Assembly (NCBI GenBank): GCA_003140835.1
Contig: PLLA01000122.1
Location: 17,238 to 81,237, forward strand
Source: Candidatus Tumulicola scandinaviensis
GTDB taxonomy: Bacteria > Vulcanimicrobiota > Vulcanimicrobiia > Vulcanimicrobiales > Vulcanimicrobiaceae
DNA: 64,000 bases
Direction: 5' to 3'
Under the pieces are notes generated by a model. The model worked only from the letters and a program-made list of their open reading frames with translations, was not told where the DNA came from and did no database searches. This document shows, one piece after another, positions 24,511-32,363 of this stretch; the stretch's first letter is position 1; every line of letters starts with the position of its first letter. A program made the translations under genes and the position numbers.

Positions 24511-26048
24511 TGCTTTTCGACCGTCCGCTTCAGCGGAAGAACGGCGCGTAGCTCGGTTCCGTAACCGGGCCTCGACCGCAGCGTTACGCCGGCAGCCAAC
24601 GTGCTGACGAGAAAGATTCCGCGGCCGGTTTCGCTGAGGACGTCGTCCGGAAGCTTCGCATCGAAGTATTCCAGACCCGGTCCAGTGTCGCGCACGGTAA
24701 GGATCGGACTTTCCAGCAGCCACTCCACTCGAACTTCGACCAAACCGGGAGCGTGCTGAACCGTGTTTGCGAAGATTTCCCCGATAACGAGCTCGACTTC
24801 AAAAAGATTCGGAGCGTGGGCGGCCATCGTGCGGAAGTAGGCCATCACTTCTCGTCGCGAAGCTTGCGCAGTATGCGCGCTACTGGAGTGGAACCTCCAT
24901 ACCTTTTCGAGTGGAAGCGGCTCTGCGTGGCGGTCACCGGTTTGCACTTGAGAGAACTGCAGCAAAAGCAGCGCTGCGTCGTCGGTCGGCTGCCGATCGT
25001 CGAACACGATTTCCTGAACGGCTTTTGCGGGGCGCGCGATGCTGGTATCGCCGACCAGCAGCGATAGCGCGGTTGCGAGTTTTTGCTCAACCGTGGCTGC
25101 GTCGCGAGTGAACTCGGTCATTCCGTCGGTATACAGCGCGACCACCGTATCCGGGGCGATCGAAACGGTGTGCGTCTGAGGATCGAGGTCGAAGCCTATG
25201 CCCAACGGTGGGTCGCCGAACGGCAACAACTCGGCAGGCTGATATTTCGTACGCGCGATGAGCGGCGGCGGGTGGCCGGCGACGGCGTACTGCATCGTGG
25301 AGTGCGTCGCATCGATGGTGCCGACGATTGCCGTGACCATCGTTCCCGGTTCCTGATGGGCGAGAATCCGATCGGCCTCTTTGAGGATCGTGGCGGGATC
25401 GTCGCCGCGCCACGCGAGGGTAAAAATGGCTTGTCTGAGCCGCCCCACCGTGATGGAAGCCGCAAGGCCGTGGCCGGCAACGTCGCCGATGGAGAAAACC
25501 AACCTTCCGTCGGGCAGTTCGAACGCGTCGTACCAGTCGCCGCCGATCAGCGCGTCGGTTTCGGCGGGCAAATACACGGCGTCGAGCCGCAGATCGGAGT
25601 ATTGCGGAAGCGATCGCGGAAGAAAGATTTCGTGGAGCGTCTCGGCGATGCGTTTGCTGCGCTCCGCCGTGAATTTTTGCGCGTCGATATCGACGACGCT
25701 GCCGTACCAGCGTAATACGTCGCCGCCTTCGTCGCAGAACGGCTCCGCGCGGGCGAGGAACCAGTGAAACGAGCCGTCGTGCTTGCGCAGACGCAACTCC
25801 ATCTCAAAGGGCGCGCCGGTCGCGATGGAGTGCGGCCACTTCCGCATGACCTCGAGAAAGTCGTCCGGATGGTGGACGGCTTGCCAGCCCCAGCCGGCGG
25901 CATCGTCGACCGTTTGGCCGGTGTACTCGTACCACCGCCGGCTATACCAGTCGATCCAGCCGTCGGCGCCGGCGCTCCAGACGATGACGGGAACCGATTC
26001 CGCCAGGGCCCGGAGTTGGGCGTCGGCTCTGACCCATTTCGGATCCAA
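24492..26048 (-). CDS. PAS domain, PP2C-type (RsbU/SpoIIE) phosphatase and HATPase (RsbW-like) fusion
   Basis: A 518-residue regulator with three domains. PAS (about 12-130: VPVIVWSAGADGWIDWYSRRW, PAC-type WYGSVVDIDAQK), PP2C/SpoIIE phosphatase (about 145-345: metal motifs GGDWYDAF, IGDVAGHG, LYTDGMTEF) and an anti-sigma-type HATPase (about 380-505: NTVQHAP N box, DTGPGLEYF G1, GRGIFLVSTL G2). This arrangement is known from general-stress partner-switching systems in which a PP2C dephosphorylates an anti-anti-sigma factor and the HATPase domain can act as its kinase or bind sigma. The TTG start at 26048 is the first in the open frame. No STAS-domain protein is nearby in the window. Confidence 0.88.
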   Translation of the reverse strand: MDPKWVRADAQLRALAESVPVIVWSAGADGWIDWYSRRWYEYTGQTVDDAAGWGWQAVHHPDDFLEVMRKWPHSIATGAPFEMELRLRKHDGSFHWFLARAEPFCDEGGDVLRWYGSVVDIDAQKFTAERSKRIAETLHEIFLPRSLPQYSDLRLDAVYLPAETDALIGGDWYDAFELPDGRLVFSIGDVAGHGLAASITVGRLRQAIFTLAWRGDDPATILKEADRILAHQEPGTMVTAIVGTIDATHSTMQYAVAGHPPPLIARTKYQPAELLPFGDPPLGIGFDLDPQTHTVSIAPDTVVALYTDGMTEFTRDAATVEQKLATALSLLVGDTSIARPAKAVQEIVFDDRQPTDDAALLLLQFSQVQTGDRHAEPLPLEKVWRFHSSSAHTAQASRREVMAYFRTMAAHAPNLFEVELVIGEIFANTVQHAPGLVEVRVEWLLESPILTVRDTGPGLEYFDAKLPDDVLSETGRGIFLVSTLAAGVTLRSRPGYGTELRAVLPLKRTVEKHQAQPS

Positions 26049-26176
26049 CGGGCCTTGTGGAGAAGCGATGCGGCGGTACCTCCCGGCGTGCAGCGATAGT
26101 GTGCCCGCGGCGGCGTGGGCCTAACGGCCCATTTCGCATGCGGAAACAATTGCATGCTCCGGCGCGTAACGAGCGC

Positions 26177-28045
26177 ATGAACTTCTTTCGAACGCTCGGT
26201 GCGCTGATCGCGTGCGCCGGCGGCTTTGCCGCCTTTCCTCTCCCTTCGCCGGCGGCGGCGCCGGATCGCGTCGCCCAGGTCTTGACCGCGGCCCGCGCCG
26301 CGCTCGGCGGCCCCGCCCTCGAGCGCGTCAAGACGCTCGAACTGCGAGGGACGGCGACGATCGGTGGAATCTCTGGAACGGCCGGTTCGTGGGAAGAGGT
26401 TGGCGGCGTTCGGTTTTCCGAGTCGTACGATACCCCGCCGCTAGGCGGCGACGGATACGACGGAACCGACGTTTGGAACCGCGACGGTTCCGGTCTCGTT
26501 TGGGTCGACGGCGGCCAAACCGGCCGCACGCAAGAGATCAGTCAAGCGTTCGCGAGCAACTACGCACTATGGGGACGCGAACGCGGCGGCGCTGCGGTCG
26601 CATGGATCGGAATCAAAAGTGCGGGTGGTCGCGCGTACGACGTGCTTAGTGTGACCGCCCCGCACGCCGCTCTTCCCTTCGAACTGTGGTTCGATCGCAG
26701 CAGCCATCTGCCGGTACGATTCGTGCAAACGATCGGGAGCACGACAACAGTCACGACGTTCTCGAAGTATCGCGCCTTCGACGGCCTGATGATTCCGTAT
26801 GCGAACCACACCGAAAGCAACGACGGGAATAGCAGCGACGTCGCGGTGACCTCCGTAACCGCCAACGCTCCGGAGGCCGCCCGGCATTTCGGCAAGCCGG
26901 CGTCCGACGTGCACGACTTCTCAATTGCCGGCGATGCGCCCAGTACGAGCGTGCCCATCGACCTGGTTGACAATCACGTGTATCTCTCGGTGATGCTCAA
27001 CGGTAAGGGTCCGTATCGTTTCATCTACGATACCGGCGGTGCGAACATCGTCGATCCGGCGGTCGCGCAGGAAATAGGCGCGAGCGGCCACGGCTCGATT
27101 CAAGGCGGCGGGGTTGGCTCGACGACCGAGTCGGTCAGTTTTGCGAAAGTCGATTCAATGCAGATCGGCGCCGCGACGATCAAGGACCAGCTTTTCGGCG
27201 TCGCGCCGACCCGAATGGGCTTTGGCATGTCCGGCGGTCAGCCGGTCGATGGACTCATCGGTTTCGAAGTGCTGTCGCGCTTCGTCACGACGTTCGACTA
27301 CGCGCGAGGCACCGTTGTTTTGGCGATGCCCGGTAACGGTACGTCGCCGCCGCCCGGCAGCGACGTGCTGGCCTTCGTGCTCGATGGCCGGCAACCACAG
27401 TTTGCCTGCGGCATCGACGGTATCGGTGCGCAGTGCACCCTCGATACCGGTGCGCGCGACTCGATCACGCTTATGGGACCGTTCATTGCGGCGCATCCCC
27501 AAATCGTCCCCGCCACGATGAGCGCCGTCGGCGTCAACGGCTTCGGCTTCGGGGGACCGGCGTTTGGCAAGCTTGGCCGCATCCGGTCGGTGACGTTCGG
27601 CAGCTTTACGGTAACCAACGTGGTCGGCGACTTTACGACGCAACAGAAAGGGGCGCTGGCCGTGCCCTTCATCGCCGCCAACGTCGGCGGCAATATTTGG
27701 AAACGCGTCACGCTAACGCTCGACTATGGCAAGCAGACGATGACGCTGACGCCGAATGCTTCCTACGGCCAACCCGATGCGTACGAGCGCGCCGGCCTCT
27801 TCTTACTTAACCGCGCCGGCAAGTTCGTCGTGCTCGACTCGCGGCCGGGAACTCCCGCCGCCCAAGCCGGAATCGTGAAGGGCGATACCATCACGACTAT
27901 TAACGGCAAGCCCGTTGCCGGCATGAGTCTGCAAGCCGTGCGCGAGCTCATGTACGGAGCTCCCGGTACGACTATTCAGCTGGGTATATCAGGCAAAGAC
28001 GGGGCCACCCGCAACGTCGCCCTCACGCTGCAAGACTTCGTGTAG
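26177..28045 (+). CDS. Exported retropepsin-like aspartyl protease with C-terminal PDZ domain
   Basis: About 622 residues. A signal peptide (TLGALIACAGGFAAFPLPSPAAA) precedes a beta-rich N-terminal domain (about 30-245). Two retropepsin-like units follow, each with a DTG active-site triplet: FIYDTGGANIV (Asp285) and CTLDTGARDSI (Asp423). The C-terminus (about 540-615) is a PDZ domain: RPGTPAAQAGIVKGDTITTINGKPV, seen as PAAQAGIVKGD and INGKPV. Two lobes in one chain could pair as in pepsin, or the protein could dimerise. ATG at 26177 is chosen because it begins the signal peptide; the frame is open to 26057. Predicted periplasmic; substrates unknown. Confidence 0.85.
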   Translation: MNFFRTLGALIACAGGFAAFPLPSPAAAPDRVAQVLTAARAALGGPALERVKTLELRGTATIGGISGTAGSWEEVGGVRFSESYDTPPLGGDGYDGTDVWNRDGSGLVWVDGGQTGRTQEISQAFASNYALWGRERGGAAVAWIGIKSAGGRAYDVLSVTAPHAALPFELWFDRSSHLPVRFVQTIGSTTTVTTFSKYRAFDGLMIPYANHTESNDGNSSDVAVTSVTANAPEAARHFGKPASDVHDFSIAGDAPSTSVPIDLVDNHVYLSVMLNGKGPYRFIYDTGGANIVDPAVAQEIGASGHGSIQGGGVGSTTESVSFAKVDSMQIGAATIKDQLFGVAPTRMGFGMSGGQPVDGLIGFEVLSRFVTTFDYARGTVVLAMPGNGTSPPPGSDVLAFVLDGRQPQFACGIDGIGAQCTLDTGARDSITLMGPFIAAHPQIVPATMSAVGVNGFGFGGPAFGKLGRIRSVTFGSFTVTNVVGDFTTQQKGALAVPFIAANVGGNIWKRVTLTLDYGKQTMTLTPNASYGQPDAYERAGLFLLNRAGKFVVLDSRPGTPAAQAGIVKGDTITTINGKPVAGMSLQAVRELMYGAPGTTIQLGISGKDGATRNVALTLQDFV

Positions 28046-28058
28046 TGCGCCGATCGAA

Positions 28059-28556
28059 TTACTTCAAAAGAGTGATCGTCGGCATACCGACCGGATTGAC
28101 GTTGGTCATCGGGTCCCACAGGAGCCACACCTTACCGTAGGTGTCGCTGATGGCAGCGAGCGCCTTGGCGGCCTGATCCGGCGTCATTCCGGGCATCGTT
28201 GCATGAACTTTCGGAATCTCAACCTTGTGGTAGTGCCATACCGCTTGTTCGGCCGGCGTGAACGACGCGTACACCTTCGGCGATACGATCGTTTCGACGG
28301 CGACCAGATGCGCGTCGGGCGCGTCGCTGTCGTAGATTTGACACTCGACCAATCCGCCGGCGACCGGTTTGCACCAGTGATGGGCGATCTCGGTGGGGTG
28401 AGCGTCGCCGAAATGCCGCTCGGCGTCGATGTGAATCGTCCAGCCGTCGCTGGGACCGGCCGGTGCTGCGGCGAGCGCCCCCGCATGGGACCGCCCCAGT
28501 GTCGCTCCGAGAACGAACGCGAGAATCACGACAGCGGTGAAGAAATACTTCATCAT
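28059..28556 (-). CDS. DUF1264 (OBAP-like) exported protein
   Basis: A 165-residue protein with a signal peptide or N-terminal anchor (MMKYFFTAVVILAFVLGATL) and a DUF1264 domain: HHWCKPV, LVECQIYDSDAPDAHLVAVE and VWHYHKVEIPKVHATMPGM. DUF1264 is named from plant oil-body-associated proteins and is found in scattered bacteria; the molecular role is unknown. A good Shine-Dalgarno (AGGTGA) lies four bases before the ATG. It converges with the retropepsin gene, 13 bp away, and is divergent from the cell-wall operon. Confidence 0.8.
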   Translation of the reverse strand: MMKYFFTAVVILAFVLGATLGRSHAGALAAAPAGPSDGWTIHIDAERHFGDAHPTEIAHHWCKPVAGGLVECQIYDSDAPDAHLVAVETIVSPKVYASFTPAEQAVWHYHKVEIPKVHATMPGMTPDQAAKALAAISDTYGKVWLLWDPMTNVNPVGMPTITLLK

Positions 28557-28705
28557 GGGTTCACCTCCGCAGCAAAAGGCTTCGTTCGGCGCTCCCGGGT
28601 GCCTCTAGCACCGGTAACGTCCGGCAAGGGACGGTTCCGCATCGCCGAGCGGCACAGACTCTGCTGAGGCGCGCGCCCAACGCCGCCGGCTTCGTCGGAC
28701 CCGAC

Positions 28706-28736
28706 TGCCGAGCGATGGCGCCATCGCGGCATTTTT
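28706..28736 (+). terminator. Palindrome with T-run upstream of the mra operon (possible intrinsic terminator)
   Basis: A perfect 16-bp palindrome GCGATGGCGCCATCGC (28712-28727) is extended by TGCC/GGCA flanks and followed by TTTTT on the plus strand. As an intrinsic terminator it would stop transcripts coming from the left before the mraZ promoter at 28764. No plus-strand gene is seen between 28046 and here, so a short unannotated transcript or read-through from the retropepsin gene would be the target. It could also simply be a palindrome in the 5' region of the minus-strand DUF1264 gene. The rest of 28557-28760 shows no gene that I can support. Confidence 0.35.
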
Positions 28737-28763
28737 CTATTGGAGGACGAGCCGTGCTTTTGC

Positions 28764-28792
28764 TTGCGTTGGCGCATGGCGGGGCGTATAGT
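28764..28792 (+). promoter_or_regulatory. Sigma-70-type promoter of the mraZ division/cell-wall operon
   Basis: TTGCGT (28764-28769) and TATAGT (28787-28792) are spaced by 17 bp. The start of transcription would fall about seven bases after the -10 box, near 28799, inside the MraZ operator. No other good promoter is seen before mraZ. Confidence 0.6.
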
Positions 28793-28816
28793 GGTGGGAA
28801 GTGGTGACTAATGGTG
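28792..28816 (+). promoter_or_regulatory. Putative MraZ operator: three TGGTG repeats at 10-bp period
   Basis: TGGTG occurs at 28792-28796, 28802-28806 and 28812-28816, each separated by five bases. In E. coli and other bacteria MraZ represses the mra operon by binding three TGGGN (or similar G/T-rich) direct repeats separated by five bases upstream of mraZ. The spacing and position match; the fourth base differs from the E. coli consensus. The operator overlaps the -10 box and predicted start, which would allow autorepression. Confidence 0.7.
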
Positions 28817-28832
28817 CCACAGGGAGGGCTGT

Positions 28833-29276
28833 GTGCACGCGGATCTACCGCGTTTTACCGGGTCGGTCGAACACGCCCTTGACGACAAGGGCAGGCTTAT
28901 CGTCCCCGCGCGCTTTCGCGAGCGGCTGGGCGCCGGCTTCGTGCTCACGATCGCTCCACCCGATCCCTGCCTAGCGCTGCTGCCGAGCGTCACCTGGGCA
29001 AATTTCTGCGACCGGCTCGAATCGGCGCCCCGCAAGGACGAAGCGTTTCGCCGGTTCGTGCGCCATCTTTTCGCACATACAGAGGAAGTCGCGTGCGACG
29101 CCCAAGGGCGATTGGTCATCCCGGCGCCGCTTCGGGCGTACGCAGGCATCGTTCGCGACGTCGTCTCGGTCGGATCGCTGACGCGTGTTGAAGTCTGGGA
29201 GAAGGAGCGCTACCAGGCCCACGCAGCTCCGCAAGGAGAGGTCGCCGACTTCATCGCCGACCTGGGGCTCTATTGA
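28833..29276 (+). CDS. mraZ: Transcriptional regulator MraZ
   Basis: A 147-residue AbrB-fold DNA-binding protein with two SpoVT/AbrB-like halves. The N-terminal half has FTGSVEHALDDKGRLIVPARFRE (DxKGR signature) and the C-terminal half EVACDAQGRLVIPAPLR. It regulates the dcw operon that it heads; the operator-like repeats upstream agree with this. GTG start five bases after AGGGAGG. Downstream rsmH follows with a 15-bp gap. Confidence 0.95.
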   Translation: MHADLPRFTGSVEHALDDKGRLIVPARFRERLGAGFVLTIAPPDPCLALLPSVTWANFCDRLESAPRKDEAFRRFVRHLFAHTEEVACDAQGRLVIPAPLRAYAGIVRDVVSVGSLTRVEVWEKERYQAHAAPQGEVADFIADLGLY

Positions 29277-29291
29277 TGTGGCAGGGCGCAC

Positions 29292-30164
29292 GTGACGCAC
29301 GTCCCGGTGCTGCTCGAACCGGCGCTGGAGCTGCTGGCGATCCGGACGGGTGGGGTCTATGTGGATGCCACGTTTGGGGCTGGCGGCCACTCCGCCGCCA
29401 TTTTGGAGCGACTGGGCGATGGACGGCTCATCGCCTTGGACGCCGATCCTTCGGCCGCGGCTTGGGCACGCGCGATTCTCGACCCGCGGCTGACCTTCGT
29501 CAACGCGAATTTCAGAGAGCTGGCGCACGTCCTGGATCGTTGCGGGGTGGAGTCGGTCGACGGCGTGCTTTTCGACTTGGGGGTTTCGTCGATGCAGTTT
29601 GACGACGCCGAGCGCGGCTTTTCGGTTGGAAAGACCGCCCCGCTCGACATGCGCATGAATCCGCATTCCGGACGTAGCGCTTACGACGTGCTCGCGACCG
29701 CGAGCGAGGGCGAACTCGCGGATATCTTCTTCCTCTACGGAGAAGAACGATCGGCACGGCGTATCGCGCACGTTATCGTCGAGCGCCGCTCGGCCGGCGC
29801 GCTGCCGACCACCACGACCGAGTTTGCGTCGCTGGTCTCGGGGATTCTCCATCGCCCGGGACGCCGCGAACGAATCCATCCGGCTACGCGTGTCTTTCAA
29901 GCGTTGCGTATCGCGGTCAACGACGAACTCGATTCGCTGCGCGACGGATTGAACGTTGCGATCGATCGCCTACGCGTCGCGGGGCGCGTCGTCGCGATGA
30001 GTTTTCATTCGCTCGAGGACCGCATCGTGAAACGCACGTTCCGCGGCGACTCTCGGCTCGAGATTCTCACGAAGAAACCGCTCGTTCCCGGTAACCGCGA
30101 AATGTCAGAAAACCCACGCGCCCGCAGCGTCAAGCTGCGCGCCGCCCGACGGAAGGCCAGTTGA
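29292..30164 (+). CDS. rsmH: 16S rRNA (cytosine(1402)-N(4))-methyltransferase
   Basis: A 290-residue AdoMet-dependent methyltransferase that modifies C1402 of 16S rRNA; second gene of the dcw operon in most bacteria. SAM-binding motif VDATFGAGGHS (about 24-34), LDADP, the LFDLGVSSMQFD motif with the DLG[V]SS signature, and C-terminal HSLEDRIVKR and NPRARSVKLR motifs. GTG start; the stop overlaps the TTG start of ftsL-like gene. Confidence 0.95.
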   Translation: MTHVPVLLEPALELLAIRTGGVYVDATFGAGGHSAAILERLGDGRLIALDADPSAAAWARAILDPRLTFVNANFRELAHVLDRCGVESVDGVLFDLGVSSMQFDDAERGFSVGKTAPLDMRMNPHSGRSAYDVLATASEGELADIFFLYGEERSARRIAHVIVERRSAGALPTTTTEFASLVSGILHRPGRRERIHPATRVFQALRIAVNDELDSLRDGLNVAIDRLRVAGRVVAMSFHSLEDRIVKRTFRGDSRLEILTKKPLVPGNREMSENPRARSVKLRAARRKAS

Positions 30165-30616
30165 CTGTGATCCAACCCCGTTGCTTCGATCGCCCGGTCC
30201 GCGTCCGTAATCCCCGCGTTGCTCGCGCCGCAACCCAGCGTCGCATCATGCACAAGTCGCGCGCGCGGTACTCGAACATCACGCGCGTATCGGCGGCCAT
30301 CGGTGGGCTATTATTCCTCTTCATGATGTACGTGCTGCTGACGTCCATGTTGACCGGCTTATCGTATGCGGTTGCGAAAGCGGAACACCAGCGAACGGCA
30401 ATGCAAGAGGAGACGATGCGCCTCGACGACCGAATTGTGGCGCTGCGTTCCGACGATCGGCTTTCGGTGATAGCGGCGCGCTTGAAGATGATCGAACCCG
30501 AACGGTTCGCGGTCATCCGGTTAAGCCGCCCGCCAGTGGCTCTCGAGCGTCCGCGTATCGCGCTGCTCTCGTCGCTGGCCGGATTCTTCATCCCTGCGGT
30601 CGCCCAGCAGCGGTAG
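30161..30616 (+). CDS. ftsL: FtsL-like cell division protein
   Basis: About 151 residues from the TTG that overlaps the rsmH stop (a GTG two codons later at 30167 is also possible). A basic N-terminal tail of about 45 residues, one membrane helix (about 48-66, FLFMMYVLLTSMLTG) and a periplasmic coiled-coil (about 70-110, KAEHQRTAMQEETMRLDDRI) ending in a short Pro-rich tail. This is the topology and position (between rsmH and ftsI) of FtsL, which with FtsB and FtsQ activates septal peptidoglycan synthesis. FtsL sequences are poorly conserved; the assignment rests on topology and synteny. Confidence 0.8.
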   Translation: MTVIQPRCFDRPVRVRNPRVARAATQRRIMHKSRARYSNITRVSAAIGGLLFLFMMYVLLTSMLTGLSYAVAKAEHQRTAMQEETMRLDDRIVALRSDDRLSVIAARLKMIEPERFAVIRLSRPPVALERPRIALLSSLAGFFIPAVAQQR

Positions 30617-30626
30617 CGCTGCGGCG

Positions 30627-32363
30627 ATGCATCAACGAACGTTTGCGCGCGTTTCCCCGGTGCGCGCCAAGCTCGTTTTCTACGCCTGTTTGGCGATGGC
30701 CGTCTACCTCGTGTGGCGCCTGTACGACGTTCAGGTGCTGCACGGTGCCGTCTACGCGCGCGAGGCACTGGCGCAACGTTCGGACACGATCGAAGTGTTT
30801 GCGCGGCGCGGCAGCATTCTCGATCGTAACGGCAACGTGCTGGTCCGGTCGCTGCCGTCCGAGAGTGTCTACGCGGTACCGCGCGATTTATCGGATCCCG
30901 ATGCGACCGCTGCGAAGCTGGAGACGGTTTTTGGGAAGCTCGATCAGTCCACCGTAACGGCGTTACACGATAAGAAGTCGTGGTTCGTCTGGATCGCGCG
31001 CAAGCTCCCGCACGACCAGATCGATCGGGTCCGCGCCCTGAACCTCAACGGCGTCGCGCTCAAAGAAGAGGAAAGCGGACTCCGCGTGGATCCGGCCGGA
31101 AAACTCGCGTCTTCGATACTGGGATTCGTCGGAACCGACGAAAACGGCCTCGACGGCATCGAATATTCGCAGGACGCGTTGCTGCGCGGACGTTCCGGAA
31201 GCGTGGTGCTCGAGACGGACGAATTCGGACGTCCGATTCCGTTCGGTCGCGAGCGCGTCGTGAAGCCCGCCGAGCCCGGCTCGACGTTGGAGCTCACGCT
31301 CGACTCCTATCTCCAGTTCGTTGCCGAGCGTTCGCTTGCAAAGCAAGTCGCCGCGTTCCACGCGCTCGACGGTACCGCCATCGTCATGGACCCGTGGACC
31401 GGCGAAGTGCTCGCGCTTGCGAACGAGCCGACCTTCGACCCCAATCGCTTCTGGAAGTTCAACGACGCCCAGCGGCGCGACCGCGCAGTCATGGACGCGT
31501 ACGAGCCGGGTTCTACGTTCAAACTCGTGACGGCGGCCGCGGCGCTCGACTCGCACAAAGTCACGCTGGCGACGCGCTTTCCGGCGTACGACCGGCTGGA
31601 AGTGGGCGGGCGAACGATTCACAACGCGGAAGATGGCTTCATGAGCGGTACCGGCGGCAGCGAGACGTTGGCGCAGATCATCGAGTTTTCGCACAACGTC
31701 GGCGCGGCCGAAGTCGGCATGTCCATCGGAGCGAGAACGTTTTACGCGATGGAGCGCAAAGCGGGCTTCGGCGATCCGACCGGAGTCGGACTTCCGGGCG
31801 AGAATCCCGGCATCGTTCCGGCCCCGAAAGACTGGAGTGCGCCGTCGCTGGCGACGATGTCGTTCGGTCAAGGCGTTTCGGTAACGCCGATTGCGATGGC
31901 CCGCTACTACAGTGCTATTGCCAACGGCGGCCTCCTGATGCAGCCGCACATCATTCGAGCCATCTACGACCAGCAGGGCCGCAAAGTTCGCAGCATCGCG
32001 CCGCAGGTGGTACGGCGAGTTTTCTCCCGGCAAACGGCCGCCGAGTTGCGTGGATTTCTCCGGCTGGTCGTATTGCACGGTACCGGCGATCCGAGCGCGC
32101 AGATCCCCGGGTACTCGACCGCGGGTAAGACCGGCACCGCCGAGATGGTGGTCGGCGGAGAATACCGCGGCGGATACTACGCCGCATCGTTCATCGGCAT
32201 GGTTCCGTACGAGCACCCGCGTTATCTCGTCTACGTAAAGGTCGAGCGGCCCCTTGGGTCCTACTACGGAAGCGTCGTGGCCGCGCCCGCGTTTGCCGAG
32301 ATTGCGCGCGCGGCGATGCTGCACGCCGGAGTCTTGCCGACGGCGACGCTCCCGCATGGCTGA
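30627..32363 (+). CDS. ftsI: Peptidoglycan D,D-transpeptidase FtsI (class B PBP, PBP3)
   Basis: A 578-residue class B penicillin-binding protein for septal cross-linking. N-terminal anchor (about 14-34), dimerisation/pedestal domain (about 50-215, starting RRGSILDRNGNVL), and transpeptidase domain with all three motifs: S296TFK (nucleophile Ser296, Lys299), S355HN and K501TGT. The C-terminus lacks PASTA domains. Eleven bases separate it from ftsL; its stop overlaps murE by eight bases. Confidence 0.95.
   Translation: MHQRTFARVSPVRAKLVFYACLAMAVYLVWRLYDVQVLHGAVYAREALAQRSDTIEVFARRGSILDRNGNVLVRSLPSESVYAVPRDLSDPDATAAKLETVFGKLDQSTVTALHDKKSWFVWIARKLPHDQIDRVRALNLNGVALKEEESGLRVDPAGKLASSILGFVGTDENGLDGIEYSQDALLRGRSGSVVLETDEFGRPIPFGRERVVKPAEPGSTLELTLDSYLQFVAERSLAKQVAAFHALDGTAIVMDPWTGEVLALANEPTFDPNRFWKFNDAQRRDRAVMDAYEPGSTFKLVTAAAALDSHKVTLATRFPAYDRLEVGGRTIHNAEDGFMSGTGGSETLAQIIEFSHNVGAAEVGMSIGARTFYAMERKAGFGDPTGVGLPGENPGIVPAPKDWSAPSLATMSFGQGVSVTPIAMARYYSAIANGGLLMQPHIIRAIYDQQGRKVRSIAPQVVRRVFSRQTAAELRGFLRLVVLHGTGDPSAQIPGYSTAGKTGTAEMVVGGEYRGGYYAASFIGMVPYEHPRYLVYVKVERPLGSYYGSVVAAPAFAEIARAAMLHAGVLPTATLPHG

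Noticed and set aside
28557..28760. Possible ncRNA (SRP, 6S or riboswitch) in the spacer before the mra operon
   Set aside because: There are small hairpins (GGTGC-GCACC, CGTCC-GGACG) but no SRP GGUCAGG/GAAGGAAGCAGCC signature or riboswitch core; only the palindrome with a T-run is kept, at low confidence.
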